64,000 nt of DNA from assembly GCA_002964805.2 (NCBI GenBank), contig PUDQ02000001.1:9572001-9636000 (forward strand). Direction: 5' to 3'. Source of the DNA: Trametes villosa (taxonomy: Eukaryota > Basidiomycota > Agaricomycetes > Polyporales > Polyporaceae). The notes beneath the pieces are model-generated. The model made no database searches and had not been told where the DNA came from. It saw nothing but the letters and a program-made list of their open reading frames with translations. The translations under genes and the position numbers were made by a program. Below are positions 33,047 through 45,552 of this stretch, piece after piece (within the stretch, counting starts at the first letter, position 1; the number at the start of each line of letters is the position of its first letter).

Positions 33047-34626
33047 CTAGGCAGGCTCAAAGTCAGCCAGGCCCAACGCGCACTTCAGCGGAATCCTTTC
33101 CACCGCATCCTCCTCATACCCCGCGTCGTCGCCCAGAGACACCACCATGTTCGGCATCGCGCGGTGCCCAATGCGCGAAACGACAACGGTCTGCATCGTT
33201 GGTACCGCCCGGAGTATCCGACCTGCGAGCGCCTCGAGGTCAAGGTCACACAGGTACTCCTCCGCCGCACAAAGCGTCCCCGCCGGGTCGCCACGTCTGG
33301 GTACCCGGCTTTCCTTTTCCGGCATCCCTAGCCCGAAGGCTAAGAGTGACAAGCCGAAGGAACGTAGGTTGGGAATCCTGCGGATGCCTTCGACCATGAC
33401 GTCCTGTAGAGACCCACGCGTAAGCCGGAGAGTATGGCAGAAACTCGGGCTCGACTTACAAGCGTTTTGGGCAGGTTAACCTCGTCCGGCTCAATGACTC
33501 CCGCGAGTAGGAGCGTGACCTCGAAACAGCGCACGGCGGCGAGGGAGCGCGTGCCGCGCATCATGCCCGTGAACTCCCCGCTCAAGAACAGGTCCGCGTC
33601 AACGCCCGTGATGTGCACGTACTGCGGGCGCGTCGTCGACAGCACGGAGCGGAACATGCGCGTCTCGACGGTCGAGCCCTCGAGGTGCACGCGCTCGACG
33701 GGGCACATCAGCCCGAGCAGGAAGTGGTCCACCAGCGGGCCGTGCACGGCCTTGAGCGCGCGCCAGCCGCCGTGCTGCAGCTGCCGGAGCTTGTTTCCGT
33801 GCCGGTAACCGTGGAAGCTCGCGAAGCCGTCTTCGAGGACATCGTACTCGTGCGGGTCGGACGCGAGTGTGAGCGTGTGGATGTTTGGGAAGGCGCGCGC
33901 GTAGTGCAGGGTGTCCGGGAGCTCGTTCGCGGCGAGCGTGAGCTTCTCGACGTGCGGGTATACGGGCGCGTGCAGGCCGTCGGGGTTGGAATAAGTGTCG
34001 CAGTTGCGTACAGTGAGAGCGCCGAGCGTGTCTTGGGAGTTAGATAGCTGCAGGATCGGATTGCGGAAGTCGTAGTCGTCGCCATCTTCTTCGTCGCTGG
34101 AAAGATCCTCCACGTCTTCGTCGGGGATCATCCCGAGGCTTGCGGCAACCAAGCGCGACTGGAAGGACTTCAGGAAGATGTTCGCCTGTCTCCCGATATC
34201 GAAGAGGTTCAGGATTTCGACGTGGCGCAGTAGGGCGAACGCCTCGTTCAGATCGAATATAGAGTCGAAGAAGTCCTCTGCGCAGTGGATGGTGAGTTGC
34301 CGTATCTCGAGGAGGTGTGCACAATCGAGGAGGAGCTTCCTCAAGGCACCCGCGGCGAACACAGGGAGGCGGCCAGTCGAGATCTCGAGGCGCTGGAGGA
34401 ATGGGAAGCGATGGGGATAGTCCTTCCTCATGAATAGGACGAAGGAGTTGACGCCGGAGGCTCGTTCGAGTTTCACCTTGTCGCGGAGCAGATACTTCGG
34501 GCCCGCCAAGTCGAGTTCACGAGACGTTCGCATGAGGCGGGAGGCCACATCCAGGTCCGCAATCGACATGATGTTGAGTAGTACATCCATGTTAAGCACC
34601 GTTTTCATATAATAGTCACGCGGCAT
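33047..34626 (-). CDS. F-box-like/leucine-rich protein, intact paralogue of the 7635-9236 pseudogene
   Basis: Exon 1 runs from ATG 34626 (MPRDYYMKTVLNMDVLLNIMS) to 33460, a 56-bp intron follows, and exon 2 is 33403-33047 ending GLADFEPA. The F-box-like head is NMDVLLNIMSIADLDVASRLMRTSRELDLAGPKYLL. Then come RFPFLQRLEISTGRLP, an acidic loop (EDVEDLSSDEEDGDDYDF), and leucine-rich segments VEKLTLAANELPDTLHYARA, IHTLTLASDP and VERVHLEG. The final exon has PNLRSFGLSLLAFG and a conserved AEEYLCDLDLEALAGRI block. The frame could extend further upstream but similarity with the paralogue begins near the second Met. It serves as the reference for reading the lesions in the pseudogene. A substrate-adaptor role is inferred from the family only. 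Confidence 0.82.
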
Positions 34627-35932
34627 CTGAAATCGTAACTCGCATGAATGAGAAATGCTAAAAGGTTGGGAAGCAAACAACAGACCTTGTACTGGAACGG
34701 ATACCGGGCGTTTCGGAGGAAACGTTCGAGGAGTGCTCACGGGAGTGAGGAGCAGAGCCCTATGCAAGTCGGGCTCAAGGCGCAAGGTACGAAACAGCGA
34801 GGGTATGGGAACAAGGGAGTTTCGGGGAGGCCTCAGTGTATTTGTGGTAGTACGAAGCGCTCCCATGCTCGCAATAGCGCCTGATCAGGGCATGCTTCGC
34901 GATAAGTTGCAGATCAGTCACAGGTCGTTGTCCGCGAGAAGAGTACCTGTGTCTAGAAAGGGTGGTACCCTGCATGCGGCTGCATGTGTATAACCCATCG
35001 GCAACCGATATGCCTTCTAGGCAGCACCAGCTTCTCCGCATCCATGCGAACTTGGCTATCGTCGCAACCATCGCGTCGAGAGACTTTCTTCTACAGTGCA
35101 GCTCCCTTGATAGAATAGAAGTGGCCACGCGCCTCAGGTCCTGTCAGAGATGCGGACACCGAGAGAATAGGAAAAGGCAAGCTCAGGTCGGCGGGAACAA
35201 ACCTGTCGGTCGAGACTCGACAGAGACAGAGATCATCAAGTTCCGCCAAGAAGGACTCCGAGCTACATATGTCGACATGTCCGCCACTTCAGTGCCCATC
35301 GCAACAAAACAAGCACTACCATCACTTGCCGGTTACAGTGTCCGAGATCCGTCAAGACGGCGCGTGGCACAACTTGAAGTGCTTCGTGACCTGGGGAGCC
35401 GCACTCCCACATCAAGCAGACCTGGGTCTGTATTCACGCAAAAGCGAACCTCTGTTCAATGACCGCCTAGCTCGGAGTGTAGGACTTACTTGTGAGCTTA
35501 CTTCTGCGGAGCTTCCGCTCGCGATTCACGACGCTCTTCGCAAGATGCGCCGGCGCTAACAACCAGTAACTCAGACGCGGCTTTTGCCGAATCCTACCCC
35601 GGGCCCGCCCTTAGCGAACTTTTGGCCGAGAGAGAGTGAGTTGGGTTTTGATCGTCCAGAGATGATGCAAAAGCGAGTTAAATTCGCGCACAAGGAAGAG
35701 GAGTCTGCAGGAGAGCCGGAGGTCATGCTACTGTACAAGGGGGTAGTTGTTGAGACTTCTCCGAGTCGCCCAATCCCAAGTCCGTTCACTGAGAAACCCA
35801 ACCTTATCAAGAGCAGCTCTTTGTATAGTAGCGCGTATATAACGGCTGATAACCCGGAGTAAAGTTCATAGTACCTGAGGTAAGGTATACGTGTAAGCCC
35901 ACTAGTAGACGCATACGCCGCCTCAGCGCAGA
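34627..35932. other. Intergenic stretch with one weak frame
   Basis: A 97-codon frame at 35269-35559 (plus) begins at an ATG and contains ICEL-free, Trp/His-containing sequence (DGAWHNLKCFVTWGAALPHQ) that I cannot place in a family. It may be chance. The rest shows nothing recognisable. The 3' flank of the first laccase is at the right edge. Confidence 0.35.
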
Positions 35933-38188
35933 TCAGAGATCGGCCGAGTCCAGGGCGTCGTAAGTCGGGCACAGGTTGCTCCAAGCAGCTGCACAAACCA
36001 TCATCAGCAAGGGCCATCAACAACACCAACAAGAGGTAGACGTACCGGAGGGATCGGTGACGGACGAGACCTCGCTCGTGTCTTCGCTGAAGACGATCGC
36101 GAAGCCCGCCTCGAGGTGGAAGTCGATGTGGCAGTGGAGGAACCACGGGCCGGGGTTGTCCGTCTGCATGCCCGTCGGTAGTAAGTAACCCGGTACCAAG
36201 GAGTGGTAAGGAGGGGTACGCACGGTGAAGCGGATGGTAACATTGTCGCCGGCGGTGCCGGTGCTGACGACGTCGCGGCGAGGGGGGTTCACGTAGTTGG
36301 CGTCGCTGCCGCCCGCGCTGCGGACGACTGAGAAGGTGTGCTGCAGGAACACCGTGATCAGCTTTGCGCACTGCACCGGACAGGATGGGGAACGTACACC
36401 GTGCAGGTGGAAGGGGTGCGGCGCTCCGGGCGCGTTCGTCGCGGTGATGGGGAAGGAGAGCTCAATGGACGAGTTGGAGGGGAGCGAGAAGAGGCTGCCG
36501 CTGGGGAGGAGGTCGGCGGCGGACGAGGCACCGCTCAAGATCTGGAGGAGAACGGGGACGGTCGGAGGGACGAAGGTCGCGTCGTTGATGAAGAAGTTGC
36601 TGCCGTTCTGGGGGAGTGGCGAATGCGGTCAGCGCATGTAAGAGGTAGGTAGAAGATTAGGCGTACGAAAGAGAAGTCAAGGTTGAGCGCGTAGTCGACA
36701 CCGCCTGCAACGGGGTCACCAGGCTGCAGAGAATGTCAGTGTCGTGTGGCATATCCGAGGAGAATGCGAGCGTACAGCGGCGGGGTTCTCGAGCGGCACG
36801 AGGTTCGCCTCGACAAGAGGGTTGGTCTTCGTGACGAACTCGGTCGTCGGATCGATCTCAGCAGCACCCGAGTAGCGCAGGATGGCAGAGTTCACTCCGC
36901 CGCTAAACGAGACGGTTCCAGCGTTAGGCAGGGCGCGCACGAAGTAGTTGTCGACGGTCTGGTCGGCGGTAAGCTGGAGAGAAGCCCTTCAGCGGTGCGT
37001 TCGGCGCGAGATGCGACGGGTGGCTAAACGTACGACGAAGGAGTACCGCTGCCCGGCGAAGATCTGGATGGAGTCGACCGTAAGCGGCTCGTGGTTGACA
37101 GCGTCGACCTCGATCACGGTCATGTTGTGGCCATCAATCGAGAAGACGTAGTTGGGATCGCAGGAGAGCGAGACGAGGCGGAAGCGATAGCTGGAGGTGT
37201 CTCCATCCGTCAGTCATTGAGCCGCACAAGTATGGGAGATAATACTGACCGCTTGCCCTGCTCGACGTTGATGACCGCAAGGTCGGTACTGTTGCCGCCG
37301 GAGAACCGGCCCAGCCCGTTGATGAGAGTGGAATCAGAGCCGACCCTGCGCGTAGCTTATTCAGTCTCCACACCATGTCTCGAGAGCGGCAGAAACGTAC
37401 GGGAAGGCAGGGCCAAGCTTTGCGGCGGTGTGGTACCAATCAGAGAGGGTAATGACGGTGGATTCTAGGGAGACAATTTAGCAGTGAAAGAACCGTCGAT
37501 GATACCGGACACTCACCATCATCAACGTCGTAGAGGTCTGCGTGCGGGTCGTTGGGGTCGTAGACGACCATCGGGCCGCGCAGCCCATCGCAATACTGCG
37601 TCGACAAGTGGCTGTGGTACCAGAAGGTGCCTACGGGTGCGACATGCGGGGGGTCAATTAAGGGAGAGATAATATGCGGGGGGCACTGACCCGCTTGATC
37701 GGTCGCAGTGAAGTCGTAGAGGAAAGAGTTTCCGGTGGCGATGGGGCACTGGTTTACGAAGGCGGGGCCGTCGGCCCAGTTGGTGCCCTTCTGGAAGAAT
37801 CCGTGCCAGTGCTGCGAAGGATATGCGTCGCTCCGTTAATTCAAGGCCGATGTGAAGAGGAGGAAAACACATACCACGGTGGTTGACTTCAACATCGTCG
37901 CATTGGTGAGGTTATCGATGACGTTGAGTTGGAAGTTATCGCCCTGGAGTACAGGTGTTAGGAGCGTTGATGACGATAGACTTGACGATCAGTACGCACG
38001 GTGCTTCCGGTGATGAGGGGTCCGGGGAAGACCCCGTTGACCACGACGGCGGCGCGAGTGTAACCGTCGGGAGAGACATCGGCGTTGGATATAGTGAGAT
38101 CGGCCACAGGCCCAATAGCGGCCAGAGCAGGAGCTCCGAAGGAAAGGAAAGCGGCGGTAGCCGCGCGCAACAGAGTGAGCCTGTCCAT
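35933..38188 (-). CDS. Laccase 1 (multicopper oxidase AA1_1), secreted
   Basis: ATG 38188 begins a signal peptide ([23 protein letters not shown]) followed by the usual mature start [12 protein letters not shown]. About ten short introns interrupt it. All four copper motifs are present: HWHG at the start of the exon reading [44 protein letters not shown], and [19 protein letters not shown]. The residue ten after the type-1 Cys is Phe, as in high-redox-potential white-rot laccases. The last exon reads [17 protein letters not shown]. Sequons such as NVT, NMT and NSS fit secretion. The product is about 520 residues, normal length. Laccases oxidise phenols and lignin units with reduction of oxygen to water. 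The second gene 2 kb to the right is a tandem paralogue in the same orientation with the same exon plan. Confidence 0.93.
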
Positions 38189-38283
38189 GTGAGCTGCAAA
38201 AGAATGAATGAAGAGAACGGGGAGAGAAGTCTGGCTGGCGAAGGGAAGGAGTTTGAGTGCCGAGCCTCTGACGGACGGACGCC

Positions 38284-38290
38284 CTTATAT
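38284..38290 (-). promoter_or_regulatory. TATA box of laccase 1
   Basis: TATAAG on the minus strand lies about 95 bases upstream of ATG 38188. Confidence 0.5.
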
Positions 38291-40018
38291 CTACACCCAT
38301 GACCTTCACTGCACGTTGTGCCTCAGCCATGGGCGGCAGCTGCTCTTGCCCTTCACCGATACGTTGAGCCTGAATGCTCAGTGCAACAGCTGAAGGAGGA
38401 ACGAGCGCCGGCGGAACCGCAGTGATCAGGCGGAGATGAAGTCGCATCCGAGATGCGGCCTCAGACAGATGCTGCGTCGGCTACCACGCGGACACACAGA
38501 TCAGCGGTTCTGTAAACGTCTGAAGCGCGATTCAGTCAAATTCGCCAGGGCCTGCCAGGGTACGTCCGCTGGGTAAAAAGTGCTCACAGGATTGCAAGGC
38601 TGCCACCGTACGTCGGCCGTGAATCTTGCGCCGCCGCCACATTAAGTCATTGCGATCCTACTCAAATATAGGTTTGTACGGATACGCGCGTTGGCCGCAC
38701 ATCAGCGTGAGCGAACGAGTTTCGGATTGGAGGTGCGAGCGGAAGGAGAGCGCAGTCGCAAGTAGCCGACGGTGCCTGGCTCACCCACCGTGCCACGGCA
38801 TTGGCCGGCACACACTTTCCCACGATTTGCGTGGTTAACGCCGGGCGTCTACGCTTCTTGCGCCTCACAACATCCCAGATTGGTAAAGTAGTTCAGCAGG
38901 CCTTCCCAGCAAATCGCAGCACCATCGTTCGTCGTCCCCAGCATCGCCCTGACATCAGAATGCCTCTCACATTCTCCTCAAAGGCGCTGCGGGGCGCACC
39001 TTGCAGCACTCCGGCGGGAGAGTGGCGGACATCCGCTCGTTCCTGATGCAACTTGTCGTTGAATGCCTCCGCAGCGCATCGCTCTGATGCGCGCATCGGT
39101 GAGCTGTAGTTGAGGTTCGGTACCGCCTGACGTAGCAACGCGGGGGACAACCATTGCTGCTGACTGCGCCTCGGCACCGACCGACACCGTGAAGTCGGGA
39201 TCGGACGCTGTCCGTGTTGTAAGTCCCCGCCGCTGCATCGCGATCAGCCATCGTGACAGGACACGCCGGTAAGAAGGACGGTACTGCGGCGTAGTCCGTC
39301 ATATCTCAGTGAGGCTCTCTGACGGAAACACAACCACCAAGGGACTGATTGCGGAAAATGCATATAGAACACGGAGCACAGCTCTGCGGAGAAGCAGCCT
39401 ATCCAGGGGCATGGGAAAGATTTCAGGCATCGTATCGTTCTAGTCCCGACGCATCCGAGCACCGCGGAGATGGACGCAATCCAAGTACGGGTGCGGGAGA
39501 GAGTTAGATGTGCGTACGGTAGCAGCTGAGCGCCGGGCTGTCCTCCAGCAGCTTTCTTGGAACCAGATTGAATGCCAACGCGAAGGGTGTTTCTCCACGA
39601 CCTGTCGCCCACCATGAGGAAGAGTCTACTTCAACGCGCAAACCCACGCCAACCTTTTAGAATGCGAGTGGGGCTGGAGATACGGGAAGTCGTTACATAC
39701 TTTCCCTCTGTCGTACATTCCCCGTACTGCAGGCCGTGGCGTCTCCGAATCCGAAAGCCGCCGTGGGGCAGCGCCACGCCCGCCGACACACCCTGGGAAA
39801 GCACCCGTGAGTTGTTCAAGCCCTTTCCATAGCCCGCACGCCTTACACCACACAGTTCCGATGCGGTAAAAGCCATATATTCCGATTTCAAGGGGCAGCG
39901 ATACTCCAATATATGTGTATCCGATCCGAATCCAACGTCCGCAATGGCTCTTTGAAATTAAAATGCTAGTAGTGAAAGAGCGAACAGAAATCTCCGCAGC
40001 AGCAGACGCTGATATCGA
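38291..40018. other. Intergenic stretch between tandem laccases
   Basis: About 1.7 kb containing the upstream region of laccase 1. No coding frame of recognisable family; no obvious repeat. Confidence 0.5.
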
Positions 40019-42252
40019 TCAGTGGTCAGAGGCGTCAAGCGCGTCGTAAGTGGGGCACAAGTCGCTCCAAGCCGCTATATCAGGAACAATGATCAGCTCT
40101 CTGGATTCTTGCTATCGGCGAACGCGGACGTACAAGGGACGGTATTGACGGACGCGGTGTCCGCAGTATCCTCCGCAAAAACGATGGCGAAGCCTGCCTC
40201 GAGATGGAAGTCGATGTGGCAGTGGAGGAACCACGGGCCGGGGTTGTCAGTCTGCGCAGCGCGAAGATCAGCCTGAGTAGGGCGGGTGAGGGAGAAGAAG
40301 GGGGCGCGGGAGACGCACCGTGAAACGGATGGTGACGTTGTCGCCTGGGTTACCCGTGCTGACCGTATCCCGCTGGACGGGGTTGACGTAGTTGTAGTCC
40401 GAGCTTCCGGCGCTGCGCACCACGGAGAAGGTGTGCTGCACATGCGATGTGTGAGAATCGTGAAGGCTGCGCGAGCGCGGGAGAAGACGAGAGGAGAGGA
40501 GAGAAGGGACTTACCCCGTGCAAGTGGAAGGGGTGCGGTGCGCCGGGCGCGTTGGTGACGCCGTCAGTGGTGGTAATAGGGAACGAGATCTCGATGGTCG
40601 AGTTCGAAGGGAGGGTGTAGACACTGCCGTTGGGGAGGAGGCTCGCCGCGGTCTGCGCGCCGCTCAGGATCTGCAGGAGCACGGGCACAGTCGGCGGGAC
40701 GAAGGTGTCGCCGTTGATGAAGAAGTTCGTGCCGTTCTGGAGCATTACGGCGTGTCAGCGAACGCGCTCCCGCTAAGTCCGTGAGACTTACGAAAGAGAA
40801 GTCGAGGTTCATGGCGAGGTCGACGCCGCCCACAACAGGGTCTCCGGGCGCAGCAGGGCTGTCGAGCGGGACGAGGTCCGTCTCGGCGAGCGGGATGACG
40901 GACGTGGTGGCGTTAGTGGTCGGGTCGATGATGTCGGCTCCCGAGTAGCGCAGGATGGCGGAGTTCACGCCGCCCGTCGTATCAACCGTGCCGGTGTTGG
41001 GGATCGCGCGGACCCAGTAGTTGTCGATCGACTGGTTCGCATTGAGCTGGTATTACCAGGACTGTGAGCATATTAACAGTTATGACGCGGAGGGTAAGGA
41101 CGTACCACGAAGGAGTACCTCTGCGACGCGAAGATCTGGATGGAGTCGACATCCATAGGCGTATGGTTCACGCCGTCCACTTCGATGACGGTCATGTTGT
41201 GCCCATCGATAGAGAAAGTGAAGTTGGGGTCGCACGAGAGCGACACCAGGCGGAAGCGGTACCTGCACAGATCCACGCTCGTCAGCATTGGGCAGGATGA
41301 AAAGCGATCATCTGCCTACCGCTTGTTCTGCTCAACGGTAATAACAGCGAGGTCCGACGAGTTTCCGCCGGCGAAGCGGCCGAGACCGTTGATCAGGACG
41401 CTATCAGCGCTAGCCCTGGCGCAAATCGTTTCAGTATTAGTTACCCAAACAAATGAATGCGGTGACTAACGGGAAAGCGGGGCCCAGCTTAGCCGCCGTG
41501 TGGTACCAGTCTGACAGCGTGATGACCGTTGTGTCTAGAGTAACGGTGTTAGATAGGCAGCGCCGAGTTTCCGTTCAGTCTGCTCACCATCGTCGACGTC
41601 GTAGAGATCCGCATGAGGGTCGCTCGGGTCATAGACCACGAGCGGACCGCGGAGGCCGTCGCAGTACTGGGTGGACAGGTGACTGTGGTACCAGAACGTG
41701 CCTACCCCAAACTTCTGTTAGATACTGATGGCGAATACGGAGGAACGTACTTACCCGCCTGATCAGGGACGGTGAAGTCGTACAGGAACGAGTTGCCCGA
41801 CGCGATGGGGCACTGGTTCACGAAGGCCGGGCCATCGGCCCAGTTGGTGCCGTGCTGGAAGAGACCGTGCCAGTGCTGAAGACAGTGTCAATAACAGCGA
41901 CAATCTCGTTGAAAGGGGCAGCTCACGATAGTGGTCGTCTTCAGCATGGTCGAATTGGTGAGATTGTCGATGACATTGATCTGGAAGTTGTCGCCCTGTT
42001 CGCAGAGGAAAGGAGCGTATCAGTGACTGTGCGTCAGCACGAGAATAGGATAACGGCGCGCACCTTGTTCCCGGTGATAAGGGGACCAGGGAAGACGCTG
42101 TTGGCCAGAACGGCAGCGCGAGTGAAACCGTCGGGGGTGATGTCGCCATTGGAGATGGTCAAGTCGGTGACGGGGCCAATGGCTCCGAAAGCGCCATGGC
42201 TCAAGGAGAGACTGAGAGCGACGATAGATAGGGAGTTTTGGAGTCTGCCCAT
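40019..42252 (-). CDS. Laccase 2 (multicopper oxidase AA1_1), secreted
   Basis: ATG 42252 starts [23 protein letters not shown], a signal peptide, then [20 protein letters not shown]. Copper motifs: HWHG followed by [44 protein letters not shown] near the site of the HTFSVV exon, and [22 protein letters not shown]. Phe is again at the axial position of type-1 copper. The last exon is [17 protein letters not shown], stop at 40019-40021. Exon structure parallels laccase 1, and the two proteins agree closely throughout, so they arose by tandem duplication. Differences include a longer loop in [17 protein letters not shown] and [20 protein letters not shown]. No broken splice site or stop was seen. 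Same proposed role in phenol and lignin oxidation. Confidence 0.92.
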
Positions 42253-42351
42253 GACTGAAAGCAAACGAAAAAATCTGGGCAGCTGGCAGGTGAACAACGA
42301 GAGGAGGACGGCGACGGTTGACTGGGGTTCGCAGCAAAACCCGCAGAGAGC

Positions 42352-42357
42352 TTTATA
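42352..42357 (-). promoter_or_regulatory. TATA box of laccase 2
   Basis: TATAAA on the minus strand lies about 100 bases upstream of ATG 42252. Confidence 0.55.
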
Positions 42358-45304
42358 CCCAGCCTAGCTAGCCGTGTATGAGGTGTCCGTGGCCCGTAGG
42401 AGCATAGCTGAAGCTCAGAGCTGACTGACAGTTGGGCGCTGAGCCGGCGCGCTGGGGCGAGTCCGGTGCCGAGACGCAGCGGAGTCCCACGAAGAACAGA
42501 ATTAGCTCTTGCGCAGAAATCGCGCGGGCGTCGGGCACTGGCTGTGGTCGCAGGCGGCAGGGTTCGGCGGGCAGTAACGCCTCAATCACCGCCGCTCCGC
42601 AGGCAGACTTCTTGAGCACAGCTATCCGAGCGGGAGGGACGCTGTCTGCCGAGACGGAGACACGATGAGCGGAACCAAATGCAGGAAGAACGTTGTACTG
42701 ACGCGCGGGCTCGACGCTCTCTGGCGTTGTGTATCTGTTCGTGTAGATGTGTTGGGTTAGAGCTCCTCCCCCACAGCCACGCACGAACATCGATAGTGAT
42801 GTTGAGGGCGTCCAGCTACGTGCTCGGCGCCGCGGCGTGCGGAGGACCTTCACTGTGCCGTTCAAGGCCGCGCTCACTGTCCGATTAGACGCATCAGAGT
42901 ACATGCTGCGGAGAGAGTGAGTTCACACAAGATGTGCGAGTGCTGCGATGGAACGTACCATCCTACGGTCGCGACTCGAAGGAATGATGATGGGTCTGCG
43001 AAGCCATGATGACGGCACGGTTCTGGCGGCTGCGCATGCCGTATCTAGTGTATTCTCAGAAGAGGAGGGGCTTCGACTCGTTCAGTTGTTTCATGTCCAA
43101 GTTGCGAAGACCCGCAGAAGGCCTTTCAGCCGTAAAGCATGCTAGGATCGCATTCTCAGTGAAAAAACGTGGTGGTTGCGGATAGAGGGCATGAGCCAGC
43201 GCTTAGCCTTGTGGCAGTGATTCGCATGAGACCGGCGCTTAATGAACTGAGCGCAATTTGCCGCGCAGCGGTGTGTGTTGGTCAACAACCGCTAAAACAC
43301 CTCATCGACATCCGCCACGGTGGTCTGTATACCGACAAACACTAATTTGGCATATGCCACCTGATGTTGCAGGAGTCGCGGCAGCGGTGCGAAGCTACGG
43401 TTGTTGACTAACCGCCACTCCGAGCGGCTCTACCGGCCGCACACGTCGGGAACGGACTGGCTGGTAACGCTCGGCCGCGGTATGCTTGGGTTTCACGACG
43501 AGTGCATCGATTTTGCTGCTAATCTACCATGCTGACTGGGACTTACCTGCACGGACTGCGCTGTATAGATGGAGCTGACCCCGGAGAGCCCGCTCTGGTG
43601 TGCAAGCTCAATGATCGTACAGCCGTCTACGCGAACAAGATCTATGCACTGACCGACGAGATAGGCGCCTCATTCACTGCTGATGCAGCTCCATGAGTAG
43701 TGCAATGCGCGAAGGCCGGATTCTCACTCTGTATTACCGACCAAGGCCAGGTATAGTTTGTATCGTGCTGTAGTTACGACTGGGAGGCCGTTGGAGCGTG
43801 CCCAAGGCACATGCGTTTGCGGTATGTCTGTCCGACGTCCGTGGTGCCTGCATGTCCGCTTCCTTACTTATTTTCCTTCTCTAGGTCGTCTTGCATGTCT
43901 TGCATTGCTAGGCCCGTCCTTCAGCCGAGCGATCGTCGGCTTCTTCTCAGGGCTCACAGCAAAGGACGCGCGGCCTGTCGGAGGCTCTCTGCAGCACCGC
44001 GGCGCTTGAAGTGTCTTAGTCGGCCGCTCTCGCTCCTCTGCAAGTGCGCCATACCGGCACCCCTCATCATTCGACATGTCAGCAAACTTCTCCTACTAGG
44101 GCCGTCTGCCTCCTTCGGAAGAGACCAAGTCATTCCCGGACATATCGTGCACCAGGTTTCGCCGCAGTCAGGCGTCTTTGTGGTCCTCAGGACGTCGACT
44201 CTGCCTGGGGGCGACATGGAGTAAGGCACACACGTGTGGAGTTTGACAGATGAGCATGCCCCTCGCAATCACACCACTCCTCCTCGGCGCGTACTAACGG
44301 GGCGGGGTTCACCATAGCGTGGGAACACCCGCATTGTCTCGAACCGCATCTCTCGCGATGAACAGAGCGTTCCAGCCACGGATGAGTCGGTCCCGACGGA
44401 CTACCGGTCTCCTCGTCAGCAACATATTGCCTCATCTCGCCGGTAGCGCATATCGGTCGTACGGCGAAAGGGTCAATTCCGCAGAGGTGCGCGGCGCAGG
44501 TATTACGATGGTGACCATCCACTGACCCAAGTTTAGCGTGCCAGTCGTAATCGCTGCGCAGGTCTGCTTCTATCTGGCTGTGCAGGGCGCAATTGCTAGC
44601 GCGGCTCCGGAGAAGCGGGCGTTGAGTAGTAAGTACAGTACGGCAGCATCTGCCAACGGCTGAGGATGCCCGTACGCATGCCTCTGACGTCCGCTCAGGA
44701 CCCTAACGGATCAAGCGCTGTTCACCGCTTCATTGCTCCCGGTGCCGACCGGTAGCGTACCTACAGTGATAGGAAACATCCCTTTGACACATGCTAGCAG
44801 AGAAATCCGTGCCAGACGGGTACGCAGTTACATACGTTGCGTCTTCGGCCCCGCCTCCCAGGCGACTAAGAATCCTGAACACCAGCATGCGCGATACCCT
44901 ACCTCGTCGAGCACCGTATAAAATCTCGCTTTCTTCTGTATCATATGTCGTATGCCTTAAATCACCATCTATCATACATGAGTCCGTAGCATTCCAGAGC
45001 ATCAAATGCATCTCGCCCAGTACTTGGTCAAGTTTGGCCACCTGCCGCCGCGAGCCTTCGCGACTTGCTCGTGATCCCGGAAAGCTGCGGGACGGCCGCT
45101 CGAGTAGTCTATTTTGCGTGCCATCAGTGCCTCATCTGAGATCGCAAAACCCCGCCTCTGCAGCGATCGTCGGACGATCTCGCATCGGCCCTCTGTAATG
45201 AACCGCTGCCAAACGCAACGCGAAGGCAGGCTAAAGTCTGCGGTTGCGGCGGCGCTCTGCGCAGCCTGGGAACCGCGCGCGGCGCCCGCGTCACGATTGG
45301 CGGA
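42358..45304. other. Long stretch without recognisable gene
   Basis: Almost 3 kb upstream of laccase 2 and up to the copia insertion. It has only short frames on both strands, no family match, no coherent splice pattern, and no repeat shared with the rest of the window that I could see. Confidence 0.45.
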
Positions 45305-45309
45305 CTATT
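45305..45309. repeat. Target-site duplication, left copy (CTATT)
   Basis: CTATT directly before the left LTR is repeated directly after the right LTR at 50047-50051. Confidence 0.9.
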
Positions 45310-45532
45310 TGCGAGAAGGTTAGCGCGCGTGTGAGAGTGAAACGATGGACAGCGAGCGGAGGCTCGCGCCTATGTATTTATACTACCGTACGGCTACTAT
45401 ACAAGTCAACTATTCGCGAGCCTTCTATCTACGGTGGGGCGCGGCTCCCGGGCGTTGAGTAGCGTAAGTGGCGCACGGAGGCGCATTCCCGAGGCGGCGC
45501 GCGCCACGCACGGCGGCGCGCACATTCCGACA
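45310..45532 (-). repeat. 3' LTR of the copia element
   Basis: 223 bp, plus-strand ends TG...CA. No difference from the right LTR was found by eye. Confidence 0.93.
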
Positions 45533-45541
45533 CTCCCCCTC
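45533..45541 (-). other. Polypurine tract of copia element
   Basis: GAGGGGGAG on the minus strand abuts the 3' LTR, eleven bases after the polyprotein stop. Confidence 0.8.
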
Positions 45542-45552
45542 GACGCCGTGCG

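Noticed and set aside
20542..34626. Secondary-metabolite biosynthetic cluster around the 2OG oxygenases
   Set aside because: No polyketide synthase, peptide synthetase, terpene cyclase, P450 or transporter gene lies nearby; the oxygenases are dispersed duplicates.
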